Positions 46,923-60,578 of a DNA stretch of 64,000 nt are shown piece after piece. Source of the stretch: Herpomyces periplanetae (lineage: Eukaryota; Ascomycota; Laboulbeniomycetes; Herpomycetales; Herpomycetaceae); the NCBI GenBank assembly GCA_009733715.1, contig WMKJ01000021.1, positions 1-64,000 on the forward strand, read 5' to 3'. Every line of letters begins with the position of its first letter. The stretch's first letter is position 1. Made by a program: the position numbers and the translations under genes. The notes beneath the pieces are model-generated. The model saw only the letters and a program-made list of their open reading frames with translations, made no database searches and was not told where the DNA came from.

Positions 46923-48857
46923 ATGGCAAGGTTTATCGCCTACATTGAAGTTTTGTTAAAGCCATGCCACGATTCACTTGTACGTCCGGATATGGTGCGT
47001 GCGTAATATTAAATGTTAACCTTTCTTACTATTTTAATACTTTGCCTGTACTCCTTCACATAACCTTACAAAGTGATTAAATTCAATTATCACACTGTGT
47101 CATTTATTCATCTATCCGCAAATATTCTGCTAAATAGGCTTAATTCATTCACAAGATCCGCGAAGAACTCTCCAAATGGATTAAACGAGAATTCCTTCAC
47201 CTACGTATCGATCAAGAAATAAAGTTACCCAGTAAGTAGGCAAGCATGCCAATTTTTTTATCGTTGTATTCTAGATTTTTTACAAACACTCACGGTATCC
47301 TTAGAAGATCTAACCTTTAATGATTCAATTGATCTTATACGTGTAACGGATGTTACCGGTCGAAATACGGGTGATTCAGTCTTTCCGATTAAAGATACGC
47401 ATCTCGATATACAAGCGTACGAACTATTCTCAGACACAGATGAATCGGATACTAGTGAAGCAGATTGTATTGATGAATCCGGTCAAGCATCGTCAAATTG
47501 TCCAGCTGCGCTTTGTGTATACCCTCTTCCAAATCGTCGTTTTCTTCACTTGTGGGATTCGTTAATCTTTGCAGATGATCTTGCATCCAAACTGTTAAAC
47601 TTGATAACTCGCATGAGTTTGTAACATCGTTTCTCACCAATTATTCGGTTATGTACAAGTGTTAACCAACCGTTTTCAGCTATGATTACACGACACGAGG
47701 GTTTAAACTTGAATGTGCTATGCTGGAATAAAGTTTTCTTACTCTACGGACCACCCGGAACGGGCAAAACCAGCTTATGGTTGGTGTAAAGTGATTATTA
47801 TCATACAGACTTGTGCTAATATTAAAACACCATTTTATTTTACTATTAATACATAGTCGAGCTCTGGCTCAGAAACTTGTTATCCGGTTAAGTAGTGAAT
47901 TTCGCCGGGGAAAGCTTTTGGAGATCCGATCTCACGGTCTCTTGAGTAAATGGTTTGGAGAAAGTGGCCGGTTAATAGCTTCAATGTTCAATCGTATAAC
48001 ACAATTATCCCATGATGAAACAGAACTAATTGTGGTTTTAATTGATGAAGTTGAATCAGTGGCTGCAAATCGAGAGCGCTCAGTATCAGGATGTGACGTT
48101 GGGGATGCTATGCGTGTAAGTTACCACGATGTAAGGTGGAGTGTTGATGTAAAACGTTTGTCGACTTACTGGAACTTTATCTAGGCAACCAATCAATTAT
48201 TAACGGCTTTGGATCGACTTCGCTTACAGAAAAATGTGATATTTCTCTGTACGAGTAATATGTTAGATGCAATAGTACGTTTCTTACGACAGAAGAGTAT
48301 CATTACATGAACTTAACATTAAGTATTACATTAAACTATTAGGATCCAGCATTTATTGATCGTGTCGATGTTAAATACTTAATTCCAAAACCTAATAAAG
48401 AGGTGGCGTATAATATTCTTCGATCATGTTTCAATGAAATGTTACGATGTAGTCTCATTGAACCGGACATTTCATCAGATGGGGTTCTACGGACTAATTT
48501 TGCAACGGAAGATGATCTGGTTAATAAATTTATATTAGCCAGTCTTGAAGAAGTGAATGTTCACCTTTGGCATAAACCAAATACTACGGGCATGCGGCTC
48601 TGGCAGATTGCACAACAATGTCAAGTTTGTACAAAAAAATTTCACAAAAATTTTGCACCTTCCGCTTTGGTAACAAACGTTTAACGGGAATTGCACCTTC
48701 TCTTATTCAGAATTTCAGCGGCAGAACTCTCCGACGCCTTCCGTTTATAGCGTTAGCCCTATATGCACCGTCCGGTGAATCAAGGGTGACAATTGACGAT
48801 GCACTCAACGCGCTTTCCCTTGCTATTTCGGATTCATCCCAATTTCAGTTTACATGA
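46923..48857 (+). CDS. PCH2: AAA+ ATPase TRIP13/Pch2, HORMA-domain remodeller
   Basis: Eight exons (46923-46994, 47156-47231, 47305-47616, 47680-47779, 47857-48115, 48185-48274, 48343-48624, 48711-48857) give 445 aa (human TRIP13 432). The N-terminal domain ends with PLPNRRFLHLWDSLIF, then Walker A YGPPGTGKTSLC (about 175), ALAQKLVIRLSSEF, SHGLLSKWFGESGRLI, Walker B VVLIDEVESVAANR (about 245), DAMRATNQLLTALDRL, sensor I FLCTSN, the arginine-bearing DPAFIDRVDVKYLI and the lid FSGRTLRRLPFIALALYAP. These match TRIP13 closely. It unfolds HORMA proteins (Hop1, Mad2) in meiotic checkpoint and spindle checkpoint control. Exons 3 and 7 use GTTTGT donors. No HORMA gene is in the window. It converges on ECM29 with 109 bp between stops. 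Confidence 0.93.
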
Positions 48858-48966
48858 AGATATAGTTTGGATGGTTTGCCATTTAAACTTATTATAACGG
48901 CATATACTCCGGTGGGGGATAAATTTTCATATTTGCAAGTATGCAGTGTTCAGAAAGAGTGTAGGT

Positions 48967-51900
48967 TTAAATAGACTGATTGGAAATTTTTCCGTGCAAG
49001 CGATTTAAACAATCCATTAAGGGTAATCTCACATCAACCGATGGTTCCATGTCAATCATCAGGCGTATAGAGGAACCGAATAAAATTCGGGGGATTTCAC
49101 AATCTTGTGGCCAGGGGATTCGAGACATTGCATTCAAGGCGCGGGCTAAACAGCGGCGGAGGATTTCAGGATAGTATTCCGTACCAAAGTAAGCAGATGT
49201 ATCGAGATCGGGATTCTTTGCTTTATATCGAGGTGGAACGTCATCTGGAATGGTTAAGTATTCCCAATTATTTTTCACAGTTAAATCGACATCACAAGGG
49301 GGCTTGGAAAGTTGATCACTTGGGGGTAACTCTGTCATATCTTCGCATACATTAGCATCCAAGTGAAATAATTCAAGGATCATTTTCATGGGAAATACGG
49401 TGTTTTCGAAATTCTCAGAGTAAGAATTTTTGGTTAGAGAGATTAACATTGATTTGGAGGATTTACTCAAAAACTGAAATACGGTTCGCATGGATTCGTA
49501 AACAGCCTCACGAGTTGCAAGCATTAGATAAGTTGTACAAGGACCAACAACACGATAACACCAATGCAGGTAACGTTTAAGTAGGGAAGGTAATTGAGTA
49601 GATTCGATTACGTTGGGATTAAAAATTGAGGTCATGGCGTGAAAGCAAGCTCGAATAACCATGGTTGGCTTGATACGAATTTTTTGGGAAAAAGTTAAGG
49701 GTAAGGTAAACTTGTCTTGATCATCAGTCTCATCATCACTGGAGGGAGGAGGTGGATTTTGTTGGGTAAGGGAAGAGATATGATTGTGGTTGTCATCGGG
49801 GGAACCCCATGTAGAAAGGGAAGAGGGGTTTTGTATGAATTGAGAGAGAATGGAATCCACACATTCCATTACAAGAGGGGCAAGGGAATCGGAAGGAAAG
49901 GCGTAAAAAACGGGGGAAAAACTTGATAAAGTATAAATACGCATGGAGGATTGAGATCGTTGCATCTCACGTACAACTAAATCGTACACAAAGTGAGTAA
50001 CATTCACACATTCAGACCAATAACGGGGTCGGCGGATCAAGTCATAGATTTCCATGGTCTGACGTTTAATAGGCCAACTGTCACATCGAGCTTCACGGGT
50101 AAAACCTAATAATATGGGCAGGGTAGGTAATAACAACTCTTTGTTAAGATCAAAAGGAGCTAATAAAGCAGAGTTGGCCAAATTTAATAATGGTTGATAA
50201 CGATGAATTATTTCCACTGTGGAAGCACTTTGGGAGAGGAACTGAGCAAGTTTAGCGTTGACGGAGAACTCTACTAAACTGAAGGAGTCTACAAGGCGGA
50301 TTAAGGCTCGTAGACCGGCTTGTTCAAATTGATGAAGATTTGAGTAAAGAGCATCATAAATAATAACGCACAAAGCTTCCAAATGAACGATTAAATTATG
50401 AAGATCACCACAGAATCGTTCCCAGATACCATTAAAAATGAAGCTGACTTGCTTATCATGATCGAATTTTCCCACGTAACTGATGGGTACGATTAAATCG
50501 GATAAAGTTGTAGCAGGTCGAGGTAAACCGTATAAAACGCGACTTAACAATTCAGCAGCATCCATACGACGATTTTGAAAGTATAATTTTTGGACAGTAG
50601 ATACTATACTTCTAGTATTAAAATCCGATACGAACGGGGAGATCTCACCGATTGCTAAAACGTATAATTGACCGACAGATTGGTCATTATGGTGAATAGC
50701 AAGTTTTAACATGATACTAACCAATTCATTTGCTTGTTCACCGAATTTATCTCCGTACCATCGAACGAGGGAAATTATAACTAACCAGATTGCTAATTTT
50801 TCACCGGACTGAATATCAAGGTTTAATCTTTCTACTAATAAGTTAACCATTTCTTGACCCATGGTTTGAATGTGTAATAATTTTACACATCTTAAGATAG
50901 CTTTAGCTATGGGAGAATCATCGAAAAAATTTCGATAATGGGAACTTTCGCCATTTTTAGCGTATTCAATCAAAGGTAATTCATCCAATTTTCTGCCAGG
51001 TACATCAGGCCTACCTAAACATTTGATCATTAACATGATTAAGGTTGGAATGAGGGATAAAAAATTGACGCTTTGCCATCCATTAACAATTTTGACTAAA
51101 GTTCCGCAGGCAACGGCGAAGACACGAGAATCCTTTGTTTCCATTAATTTGCTGGACATTAAATATTGAACCAGTCTACCCGGTTTATCCCAGATTTGAT
51201 CAGGGTGATGGTGGTTTAAAAGCCATATTGAACCACTCGAAGTACTGACAAGTTTCATTAGTTTATTGGTTAAACAAGTTATCAATTTATTTCCTTTGTG
51301 GGTAATATTTTGAACGGGATCTTGAAGAGCCGTAAAGGCGATATTCCAGGATTCCAGTAAATAAGGAATACTTCGATCATAGGTTGGAGAATTGACCAGT
51401 TCAATTAAAGCATTTAAACATGATTCTTGAATTGATGTCTGAGGATGAGATGAATATTCCTGAATCAAATAGCCAAAAATTAGCTCGAATTTTTGGGTCA
51501 TGATACTTGTGGAATCGGGAACGATTAATTTCCAAACTTCTTCAGTGGCCTTTTGTCTGAATAAATTTGTATCATGTCTTCCACGGTATAATCTTCCGAC
51601 TAATTTATCACATTCTAAACTTTTAATTCCACTACTTCCTAAGATGATTTCTTTCATCCATGGTACACGTCGATTAATTATACCACTTGTCTCCCAAAAC
51701 GTTCGGGATGCTGCTAAACTTAAATAATCCGTTAAAAGTTCATTGTTTTGAATCTCTTGAGAAATTATCAAAACCTCTCTTAAACCAGCTAATTTTCCGG
51801 GAAAATTTTCATAGGAATGTGCTTTTATTTGGTGATAAAGATTTTGGGATAGGGAATTAAAAGGATCATGATCAATGTTTAAATTTACGGGACCGGGATC

Positions 51901-54900
51901 ATGGTTTACTTGAAGAATGGATTTTAAACATATAGTAAGTTGGTCTTTTTCATGAGGTTTGTCCTGAACATTTTCGTATAAAAATACCAAACCTTGGATA
52001 AAGGTTTCGGAAATATACGTTTCGTGAAGATTATCATCTAGCAATCCTTTGATCATGGTTAATTGTATAATGGAAGCCATACGGATGATACAATGCATAT
52101 GACCACATAATTGTACTAAAGTCATTAACCAAGTTGCACCAGCACGCCTCAAGGATATTTCATCTTTTTCAAGGTACAAATTAATGACATAGTTGACGAT
52201 ATTTTCAACGACATGCTCACATGGTCCAATTTGGTACTCATTCCAATACTCTCGAGACATTGTTAACAGTTGAGAATTCCATTTTCCCGTTAGATAACTT
52301 AAACTTTCGCCGCAGGTGTACAAAGGATTAGCTTGAGGGGACGATTGAGCCCAATTTTCATAAATCCGGAAGATTTTTGTCAAATATTCATTTGATTTAA
52401 CAAGATTTTCCCCCGAGGTTAAAATCATTCCTAATCTTCCCATTGTTTCAATGGCCATTTCAAAACCTTGACAACCTAAATGACGGATGATTTCCATTAA
52501 CTTTTCAACGGGCATAATTTCGTGGATTAATTCATCATTAATCACATTATAAGAACATAATAAATTTAAACTTTCCAAAGCTTGATCCATAATGACTCTT
52601 TGGGGAGGGGGGGAAGAAGGGATATTTTGTTGAATTATTTGGAGAAGATTTAACAGAAAATTCTGCAATTCACACTTCCATTCTTGAGTATTGCGATGTA
52701 TAGATCTTGCAAAGTATTCGGCCAAAGTAATCATTAACCAACCGGAATTTTCCAAGGGATATTGATTTATTTTCATTTCTTGGTTTAATAAATTAATGAA
52801 TTCCGACTTATAAAGGGATAAAAGAGGGGGGTTTTTAAGGGTTGATAACCTTCCAAAAGCTTCGGCGAAAATTCTGGCTTTTTCACGAGGACCATCAGCA
52901 GCGTTAAGTATAACAATTCGAATTTTTTCTACATCATTTGAGGTTATTTGAATAAAATTCAAGGATTCACGATACAAGCTACACATCAAGTTAAATATTC
53001 CGCTCGTATCATCAACACCAATAATTGGTATATTATGAAGCATTGATTCAAATGAAGCTCTTAAGAGCAACTGAGTTGCATAACGCCGACCGAGTGTAGC
53101 TTTGGATTTGCGTAAATTATTGTCTTCCATGAGTAGAGTTTGAAGAAATTTAGCAAGGGACTTTCGAGCATTTTCATCCCAAAGTACTAAACTTTTTAAT
53201 CGAGCGGTCCAATTTGTGTCTACTAGGACACTTATCCCACAGGACTTTAAACCTTCATTAATAAATAATGATGTGCACAGGTGTAAAGCCAGAGACATTG
53301 AATAGGGATAACGAGATTGAAAGATTTTAACACGCTCAATGACCAAATTACACATTTCATGTGTATTAATTAATTTATTTAAAAAAATTTTAACATGATC
53401 CTTATTCTCATGAGCTCCAAAGATTAACCAAGTCAAAGTTTTAAACTTTGGAAATTCATACTTCATATTAGCATGAGAGATATTTAATTCATTAACGGTT
53501 GGAATGGTTAATATACTGTTTATTCTTCCCCAGTGAGGATGAGATCCACGAACGGCTTCCTCAGTTATTTCCGGAGCTTCAACACATAAACTTATGCTGA
53601 AAACGTTCATAAGACGAGCATAAATATCCGAAAAGTAAAAACATTGATTAATGTAGCGTAAAGCTATATATATGGAAGTTCTGGTGAAGGTTTTTGGTTC
53701 GGTGAAGAAAAGTTTTAGGAGAATACCACGAATTTCAACTTTTGCGTCATCAGGCATTGTTGTGAATAGAGGAATACAACGTATTAAAGCATCGGAAATA
53801 CTTTTGATAATTGCCTTATGAGAATTTTCCAAATGCAAAGATTCAAATAACCATTCAAGTAAACATGGTTTACAAGTATTACAGACCAAAATGATTTGTC
53901 CAACAGTTTGATAAACTAAACTTCGAAGATGGTTATTGCGAGGTAAAATTCCTTCATGATCTAAAGTGATGAATTGTTTCAAGTATTCAATTATTTTATC
54001 GGCCACAGGTTCAATTTGGCAATCCATACTCTGCTTGATGATATGATTTAAAAATTTAACTAAACTTAAACGTAAACTTTCCAAAGATTGGATTGAATCG
54101 GGATGATTTTCATGTGAAAGATGATTGAAAAACTCTTCTAGCATGGAAAGTATGTAACCTTGGAATTGACCGGATCGATTTGATTTTGTTAAAAGATCGC
54201 AAATTTTCACTTTGACGATTAAGCGCAAATTTGGCAAAAAGTAAAGGGAAAATAAATCCGCAAAATGCCGAGTATCTAACTCGTCAAAATTTCGAATATT
54301 ACGGCGTAACATCCAATTTCCAAATTCCCAAATTATAGGATTTTCGTTTGTGGATGCTAATATACCTAGTCTGGCACGATCTCCATCTGTAAATCTTGAT
54401 AATTTTACCAAGTCTATAATGGCAATTTGAGTTTTGGCTATATCCAAACCTCCGTACGCAGGATACCAAGCATCTTTAATTTCTGGACAATTTAAAAATT
54501 GGTATTCATCCCGATTCAAACCTGCGCAAGTTAAGGCTAAACTAACTCCAAGTTTACCTGATCTCGTTAACCTATGGGATGGTTTGAAGAGCATGAGACG
54601 AGAAAACCAAAATTGAAGATAAGCTTCGTCTGCATTACTTAGTTCAATTCGTCCGGATATATCATTATCTTGTGCTGTTCCAGGCGGTGGAAAAGGATAA
54701 ATCGTAATAGCGTGTAAAATTATGTTAAAGTATTGTGAAGCTTGACACCATTTGATTCCTGATGATGAAGAAGATGCTTTGGCAGTACTTGATACTCCGT
54801 GTAATAGTTCGAAGAAGAAATCATCCCAAGGTTTTTGCATGTTACGTACATACATGCGTAGAAAAATTAGTATAAAATGTCGCAATAATTTCATTTCCGA

Positions 54901-55300
54901 CTTTTGTTTGAATAATTCCAATAATTTAATTGCCGGTAAATTTGACCAACAATTTTTTCCTTGCAAGTATTTACAAGTTTTGATAGCCTGCATATAATCA
55001 TCATTATAGGAAAGCCATTAGCCAATATTCAAGTTTAATCATCATTCTATTACAATAATCTTAATTTATCAAAGAAATTAATTTTGAATAAATGTGGAAA
55101 TATCTCGCTGTTAAAAATATTTATATTAATAAATTAGAACTTCCTACCATAGCTTGAACTTCTTTATCCGTAGATTCGAGTTTTAAAAGTATAAATGGCA
55201 AATGAACTCTTAAAACTTCTGACAGTTCAACATTATCAATTAAACTTTCAATTCGTGTTGCCAATTGACTGATGTGAACGAAATCTGTAATATCCTCCAT
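48967..55300 (-). CDS. ECM29: Proteasome adaptor and scaffold Ecm29
   Basis: Two exons, 55300-55148 and 54987-48967, give 2057 aa (yeast Ecm29 1868). The first exon encodes the family's N-terminal helical repeat (ending LLKLESTDKEVQAM), and the second is an uninterrupted 6 kb exon of HEAT-like helices. Diagnostic stretches are the segments RRAGATWLMTLVQLCG, with the following helical pairs, and SYLTGKWNSQLL. The C-terminal third has repeated hydrophobic helices and no kinase domain. Ecm29 binds 26S proteasomes, linking core and regulatory particle and inhibiting faulty ones. A Tra1-like or Mor2-like HEAT protein was considered, but the order RRAG..WL..LVQ followed by Y..FIQGLVFLYEN fits Ecm29 best. 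It overlaps nothing; its stop lies 109 bp from TRIP13's stop. Confidence 0.85.
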
Positions 55301-58300
55301 TATAACGAAATATATACATAATCCAATCTTGTATGGAATAGTTAGCCCCGGAACTTATCTTGTGTTAGTACATTAACTTGATAAGTTCAAGAAAAAATCC
55401 CCTTTAAGTTTGCTATTAGTATGTTAAACTCATTTAATTCATCTTATCAATAAGTATAGAATCTATTGATAAAGTTTATGTTAACCCAAAGTAACGTCCA
55501 CTCATATACCAAAAAAACATAAAAAAATTCCCCAAAAAAACTAAAAACCAAAATTCTTCCCCGCAAAAAATAAAATTCCCCTGCGCTCCTTCCTACAAAA
55601 CCCCTCTCTAGCATCGCACTTGCCCAAACCAACATGCTCCTTCCTCCCACGCTCGCCTCGCTCTTACCCAACCAAATCTGCCCCACCTTCCTTAACCAGT
55701 CCGCCCCGCACTTTCCTGTATGGGCCACGTGCTTTTTTCTTTCGCAAAATTGTTTCCCCGTTCTATTTCCAAAAATTTACTTTTTATTTCTAAAAGTCTT
55801 CAAGTTAACTTTCTCTACTATCCGAATTACACTCTTCCCTTCCCTTCATACATATCACTCTACTGCTTTTTCTTTCAATCGACTTCTACCGTATAAATTT
55901 CTATATCGTACTGTAAACAATACTTGCATTAATTTAGACTTGAAAAGAACAATCCTCTGTTTGTATGCATGTATACATTTATATACATACACGTACACAT
56001 ACACACGCTCTCTCCCTCACCCCATTCCAAAATTGCTCTATACCCTCCCATATCTTTCCCTTATCTTTATTTGCACATCTTCGCGCCACCCAGGAATATC
56101 CTATCGTGCAACATACTACAGCTTATGCCACATCTTATCCATCTATCCCCAAACTTCTCATCACCCGCTCGAGTAACTCTCCCTCAAACGTCTTGTACAC
56201 ACCCATCCAGCTTTGTTGTCCTGTCATCAAAAAAGATTTGCGTACCTCACCAGCATAGCCAACTCTTCCATCCTACATCAAGGGGACCTACACCCTCATC
56301 TTAACATTCACTTGAATCACTGCTACATCGTCATCACCGTCACATGTAAGCCGCACCAATAACTTCTGATATACCCCCATCACAAAACGTAGCGCAGCCC
56401 ACCCCAGCGTCACATTCTAGCAGTGTATATGATGCCTCGAAGTAGCCGCTTGGCCTAACGTGAAATTATTGATCCAACATTCAAAACACTAATTACTACT
56501 TACTCCACACTTCCATCCTCGCTTTACCCAATTTATCACCGTTGTTACACCTTATCGAACTCGGAATCTCCGATAAGGTGCTATATTATACGTCAAGTAT
56601 CGTGTAAGCGCTTAATTGCGCAGTATAATATGCACAGCGACAGGTCTCACTTTTTTTTTCCCGCTTTCTGCACAACTTCTTCGTTTACTCATTCTCAACC
56701 TACGCTATCACTGGAACTTTTCTTTCACTCCGTAGTACCATGGTGATCATCCCTTTCTGTACTTTTCCCTAATCCCACCCCACGCCCACATACCCTAACT
56801 AATTTATAGCTCCCTATCGTATAAGGGGATACACATCTACGAACGGCGCAGCACTTCAAATATATACCATTTTGCTTTTCTTAAACATTCCCTGGCTCAA
56901 CTATCATTATTTTCTTGCACGTCCGCTCTACCGTGCATTTATTCCTTCACCCGTCCCTTTTTCTCCTCCCTCATTTCTTTCTAACTCAGTATACACATAT
57001 ACACTTCATCCTTCTCATGTCCATGCTTTAGATCACACCTCCACCACTATTCCATCCTGGGTAATTGGTTAAAAAAACCCCACGTTGATTCCACCTTTCT
57101 TTGCTTCCCATGAAACATCGTCTTAATCCGTCTGTAGCTATTACACACAAATTCCGACAACCGTTTCAAACGCTGTACGGCAAGCCACATATAAGGGCAC
57201 AATAAAACCGGCCAAAACTCATCAGTATATCTCTTGCCATGGATAGGCAGGCTTGTAAATTTACTTTGGTACTAAAAGTTTCTTTAAAACTATGCTAAAT
57301 TGCTTAATTCACCATTTTCACGGTATATAGACGTTTAAATGATGCCTAGATGAAAACTACGATGCGCAGCTAGCGACAAAGCTATGCAAGGCGTAAAAAT
57401 CACTAGTCTGAGGGTAGTAGAGTTTCATTTAACGCAGTGCATCGCAGTGTAATGTAGTGTAGTATATGGATAATTTTTCTTACTACTCAACCTTCTGCAA
57501 CCCGTTAAACGTCAAAGTTAACTCATTCCCATTCATTCTGCAAGTGTATACCTCATGTATACCCCGTACGCAAACGTTGAAATAACCGCTAAACAAACGT
57601 TCTCTTAGCTAATGACAATAATTTTCCCGACAAAAATTCCAATTCTATAAACCACACTTACATTTTCCCCAATTCAATGTGACCAATTAGCATCAGGATC
57701 ACTGAATGTGATACTATGTACAAAATGAAGACCCCATGTCCCTTTAAAAAAGTCTGCTTCCCATTTTAAATTCCACTGGCTTTGATTTACTTAGACGATA
57801 CATTTTACTTTGCCTCGCAAACCAGTTCATATTATTGTATAGGAGTGTGATGTCATTAATAACCAGAGCAAAGCAGACTATTTGAACCATTTTCCTAAAG
57901 GTTTTTACACATAAAAAAAGACCTTCACTACACCGTTTCATCACCTCCGCCCCCAGCATGTCATGCCTCTTATAACTCATACTAAACCACAAGAAATTGC
58001 AGTTGCCCTCAGCCGCCGCTTCCTTAAATTATTCAAACAGCAAGTGTACCCCTCGTCACTGCCGCAGCTGGTCCCGCCGTCTCACTCGCAGCTTCTTCTT
58101 TCTTCTCTCCTTCCCCACCATCAACCCTATAGGGCTGAGTACCTTTTTTTCCCCATTTTCTCCCCAAGTTCCCCACTATTCTTCAAAATCTTTTGCTTAG
58201 TTTATTCGTTCCAAACTTTCTCTGTTTCTTCGTCACTTCGTTCGCTTGCTTGCGCATGCCTAAATTATCCTGTGTCGCTCTGCTTTTGTCCGTTTTTGTG

Positions 58301-58409
58301 TGTGCGTGTGTACGTCCTTGCCTTTCTGTCTTTATCCGTTCAATTTAAATCCCCATTCTCTCCCTTCATCTCTCCTCTTCCTCTTATTATTTTCTTCATC
58401 AATTTAATC
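55301..58409. other. Intergenic spacer, 3.1 kb, C-rich on the + strand
   Basis: It separates divergent ECM29 (-) and the velvet gene (+). The bias starts abruptly at about 55,450 (55,561-55,620: 24 C, 5 G) and continues into the velvet gene. A CACGTG core lies near 55,726. Long frames exist on the + strand because the sequence is pyrimidine-rich (for example 55,634-56,176), without domain features. Confidence 0.5.
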
Positions 58410-60043
58410 ATGCAATTTCTTAAGGATACTCCCCCTCCTCTTCTTACTCCCCAACACCAGAGAACTTCTTCATCCCCTTCCACCTTCACTTGCCTTCCCA
58501 ATGATTCTCAACCTACTCATCAATCTTATCATAATCATACTTCTAATCAACTTTTTTCTCCTTTATCTTCTCAATTTGCTTTTCCATCTACCACTTTCTC
58601 TACTTCTTCCCTTCCACCTTGGCCCAATCGACAAGATCTCCCCCCTTCATTTCCTTCTCATTCTCAATTCCCCTCCCCCCATCATTTCGATTCCAATTCC
58701 TCCTCCACATCCACTTCTCTCTTACCTTACAGTGGAATTCGAAACGGTTTACTATACACGTACGCTTCATCTTCATTTATGCAATCCTCCCCCCCACACC
58801 CATACACACACATTCCCCTTGTTAACTTCCCCTTGCTAACTTTCCCATACCACAGCTTAATTTGTGATCAGCAACCCGTTCGTGCCCGTATGTGTGGTTT
58901 CGGTGACAAAGTATGCATTGAACTTCTCGTATCTTTATCTTTATCCCTCTAATCCTTACTTCCTTTAGGATCGTCGCCCAATTTCCCCTCCAACCTGCGT
59001 AAAACTTCTCATCACAGATATTAAATCTGGCAAAGAAGTTGACTCAAAGTATGTGAGTGTGGGAAAGTATTTTCATTCTCATCTTCCAATTCTCACTCAC
59101 TCAATTTCAGTGACATCGATGGATCGTACTTCATACTTACGGTTGACTTATGGAGTGTCGACGGTACCCATGAAGTTAATCTTGCTAAACATGCTGCGGG
59201 CAATTCCTCCCTCACTATACCTTCTACACTTTCTTTTTCCCTTCCACATACCCATACCCCAGTCTCATCAATGTCTCGCCCATCTCACCCTCCCGACTCT
59301 TGCTTCCAAACTCCTGCCATATCATCCCAATCCCTCTCTCTTCCAACAAGTATGTATTCTCCTTTTTTCACTCGTCAGTTCAATTGCTTTACCTCTCAAT
59401 ATTATCATACTAACCAATACCTCCCGTAGTCCCCCCTCCCCATTCATCCTCTTCCAATCCTCCTCACTCAGACGCTTGTATAATGTATTCTCACGATTTA
59501 TCCCTCCCTGATCCTCCCCTTGAATCTCCCCATCCCATCGCATATCCCATCAGTATGCACTCACGAAATCTTATCGGTAATCTTACCGTAAACGCTTCAA
59601 AACTCATCGATCCCAAAGGTAAACCCGGCTTCTGGTTCATTTTACAAGATCTCAGCGTCCGTACAGAGGGATATTTTCGGTAAGTTCCCTTGTCCTTTAA
59701 TACTCACTTATTTACAATCCTCATTCATTCCGTTAACTTGCCCTACCTATTCCTTTACTTATATCTGGTTATCCCTATCAGGCTAAAAATGAGTTTTATT
59801 GACCTCGGCTCCGGTTCCCCGACATCTCCCTCCCTCAACACTGACAAAGCTTCCGTTCTAGCCTCTGTCTTCAGTGATCCTTTCCAAGTCTATAGCGCTA
59901 AAAAATTCCCTGGAGTTCTCGAAAGTACTCCTTTAAGTCGAACTTTTGCAAGACAGGGTGTCAAAATCCCCATCCGCCGCGAGTCTCACAGCCGCGCCCG
60001 TCATCCTCGCCACTCTTCATCCCCTCCACCATCACATCACTAG
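58410..60043 (+). CDS. velB: Velvet factor, VelB type
   Basis: Six exons (58410-58759, 58856-58910, 58969-59048, 59111-59349, 59430-59679, 59782-60043) give 411 aa. After a Ser/Pro/His-rich N-terminus, the velvet domain starts YTLICDQQPVRARMCGFGDK, where splicing places Y-x-L-x-x-x-QQP as in VelB, then DRRPISPPTCVKLLI and DIDGSYFILTVDLWSVDG, ending THEVNLAKH. A loop of about 110 residues, typical of VelB, splits the domain. The second half reads RNLIGNLTVNASKLIDPKGK, PGFWFILQDLSVRTEGYFRL, KMSFIDLGS, VLASVFSDPFQVYSAKKFPG and VLESTPLSRTFARQGVKIPI, with RRES after it. VelB partners VeA and VosA in light-regulated development and secondary metabolism; DNA binding is by the Ig-like velvet fold. 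Four introns interrupt the domain. VosA is less likely given the loop and C-terminus. Confidence 0.93.
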
Positions 60044-60578
60044 TCCCATCTTCCATATTTCCTAGGCCTCTCATTCTCAATCTCATTCGTTCTATAACTA
60101 TTTCTCGTTGAACATCAATTTTTGAAACTTTTCCTTCCCTCCCAATTCACCCATCTGTCAGTTATATTTTCAAACAATCCTCAATTCTCCAACCATTCTT
60201 TTGGTACCGTCACCTTGTTCAACCATTTCACTTCATCCGTAAATCTTTCTTCAAATTCTCAACCTTCTCAAACCCTCAACTCCATCATCTCTCTTCCCGC
60301 CAAATTTTAAATCTAGTACGTTAAAATTCCCTCATATACATACACTTTCATTTTACTCTAACCATTCACCTTCCAAATCCTTTCATAATCCCATCAAACA
60401 AATATATACAGCGTATTCCCATTCCGTAAACTTCAGCTCCTCCATTTTTTTCATTCAGGGAACGCTCCATTGTCTATTCACCATCACTATCAATTTGTTA
60501 ATTCCACTCCACATCCCCCACCAAGCACAAATAAATCCGAACTAACTACCCACCTACGTATTCATGTGCTCGCCCCCT
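60044..60578. other. Convergent spacer, 535 bp
   Basis: Lies between the stops of the velvet gene and HEL2. C/T-rich on the + strand; no coding signal beyond pyrimidine-rich frames. Confidence 0.5.

Noticed and set aside
48967-55300. Tra1/TRRAP or Mor2/Furry identity for the 2057-aa HEAT protein
   Set aside because: No FAT or kinase-like domain at the C-terminus, and the RRAG..WL..LVQ order agrees with Ecm29.
57963-58409. Upstream in-frame extension of the velvet gene (Met at 57963)
   Set aside because: Pyrimidine-rich, Ser/Phe-rich translation without velvet features; MQFLKDTPP is a plausible start after a C/T-rich leader.
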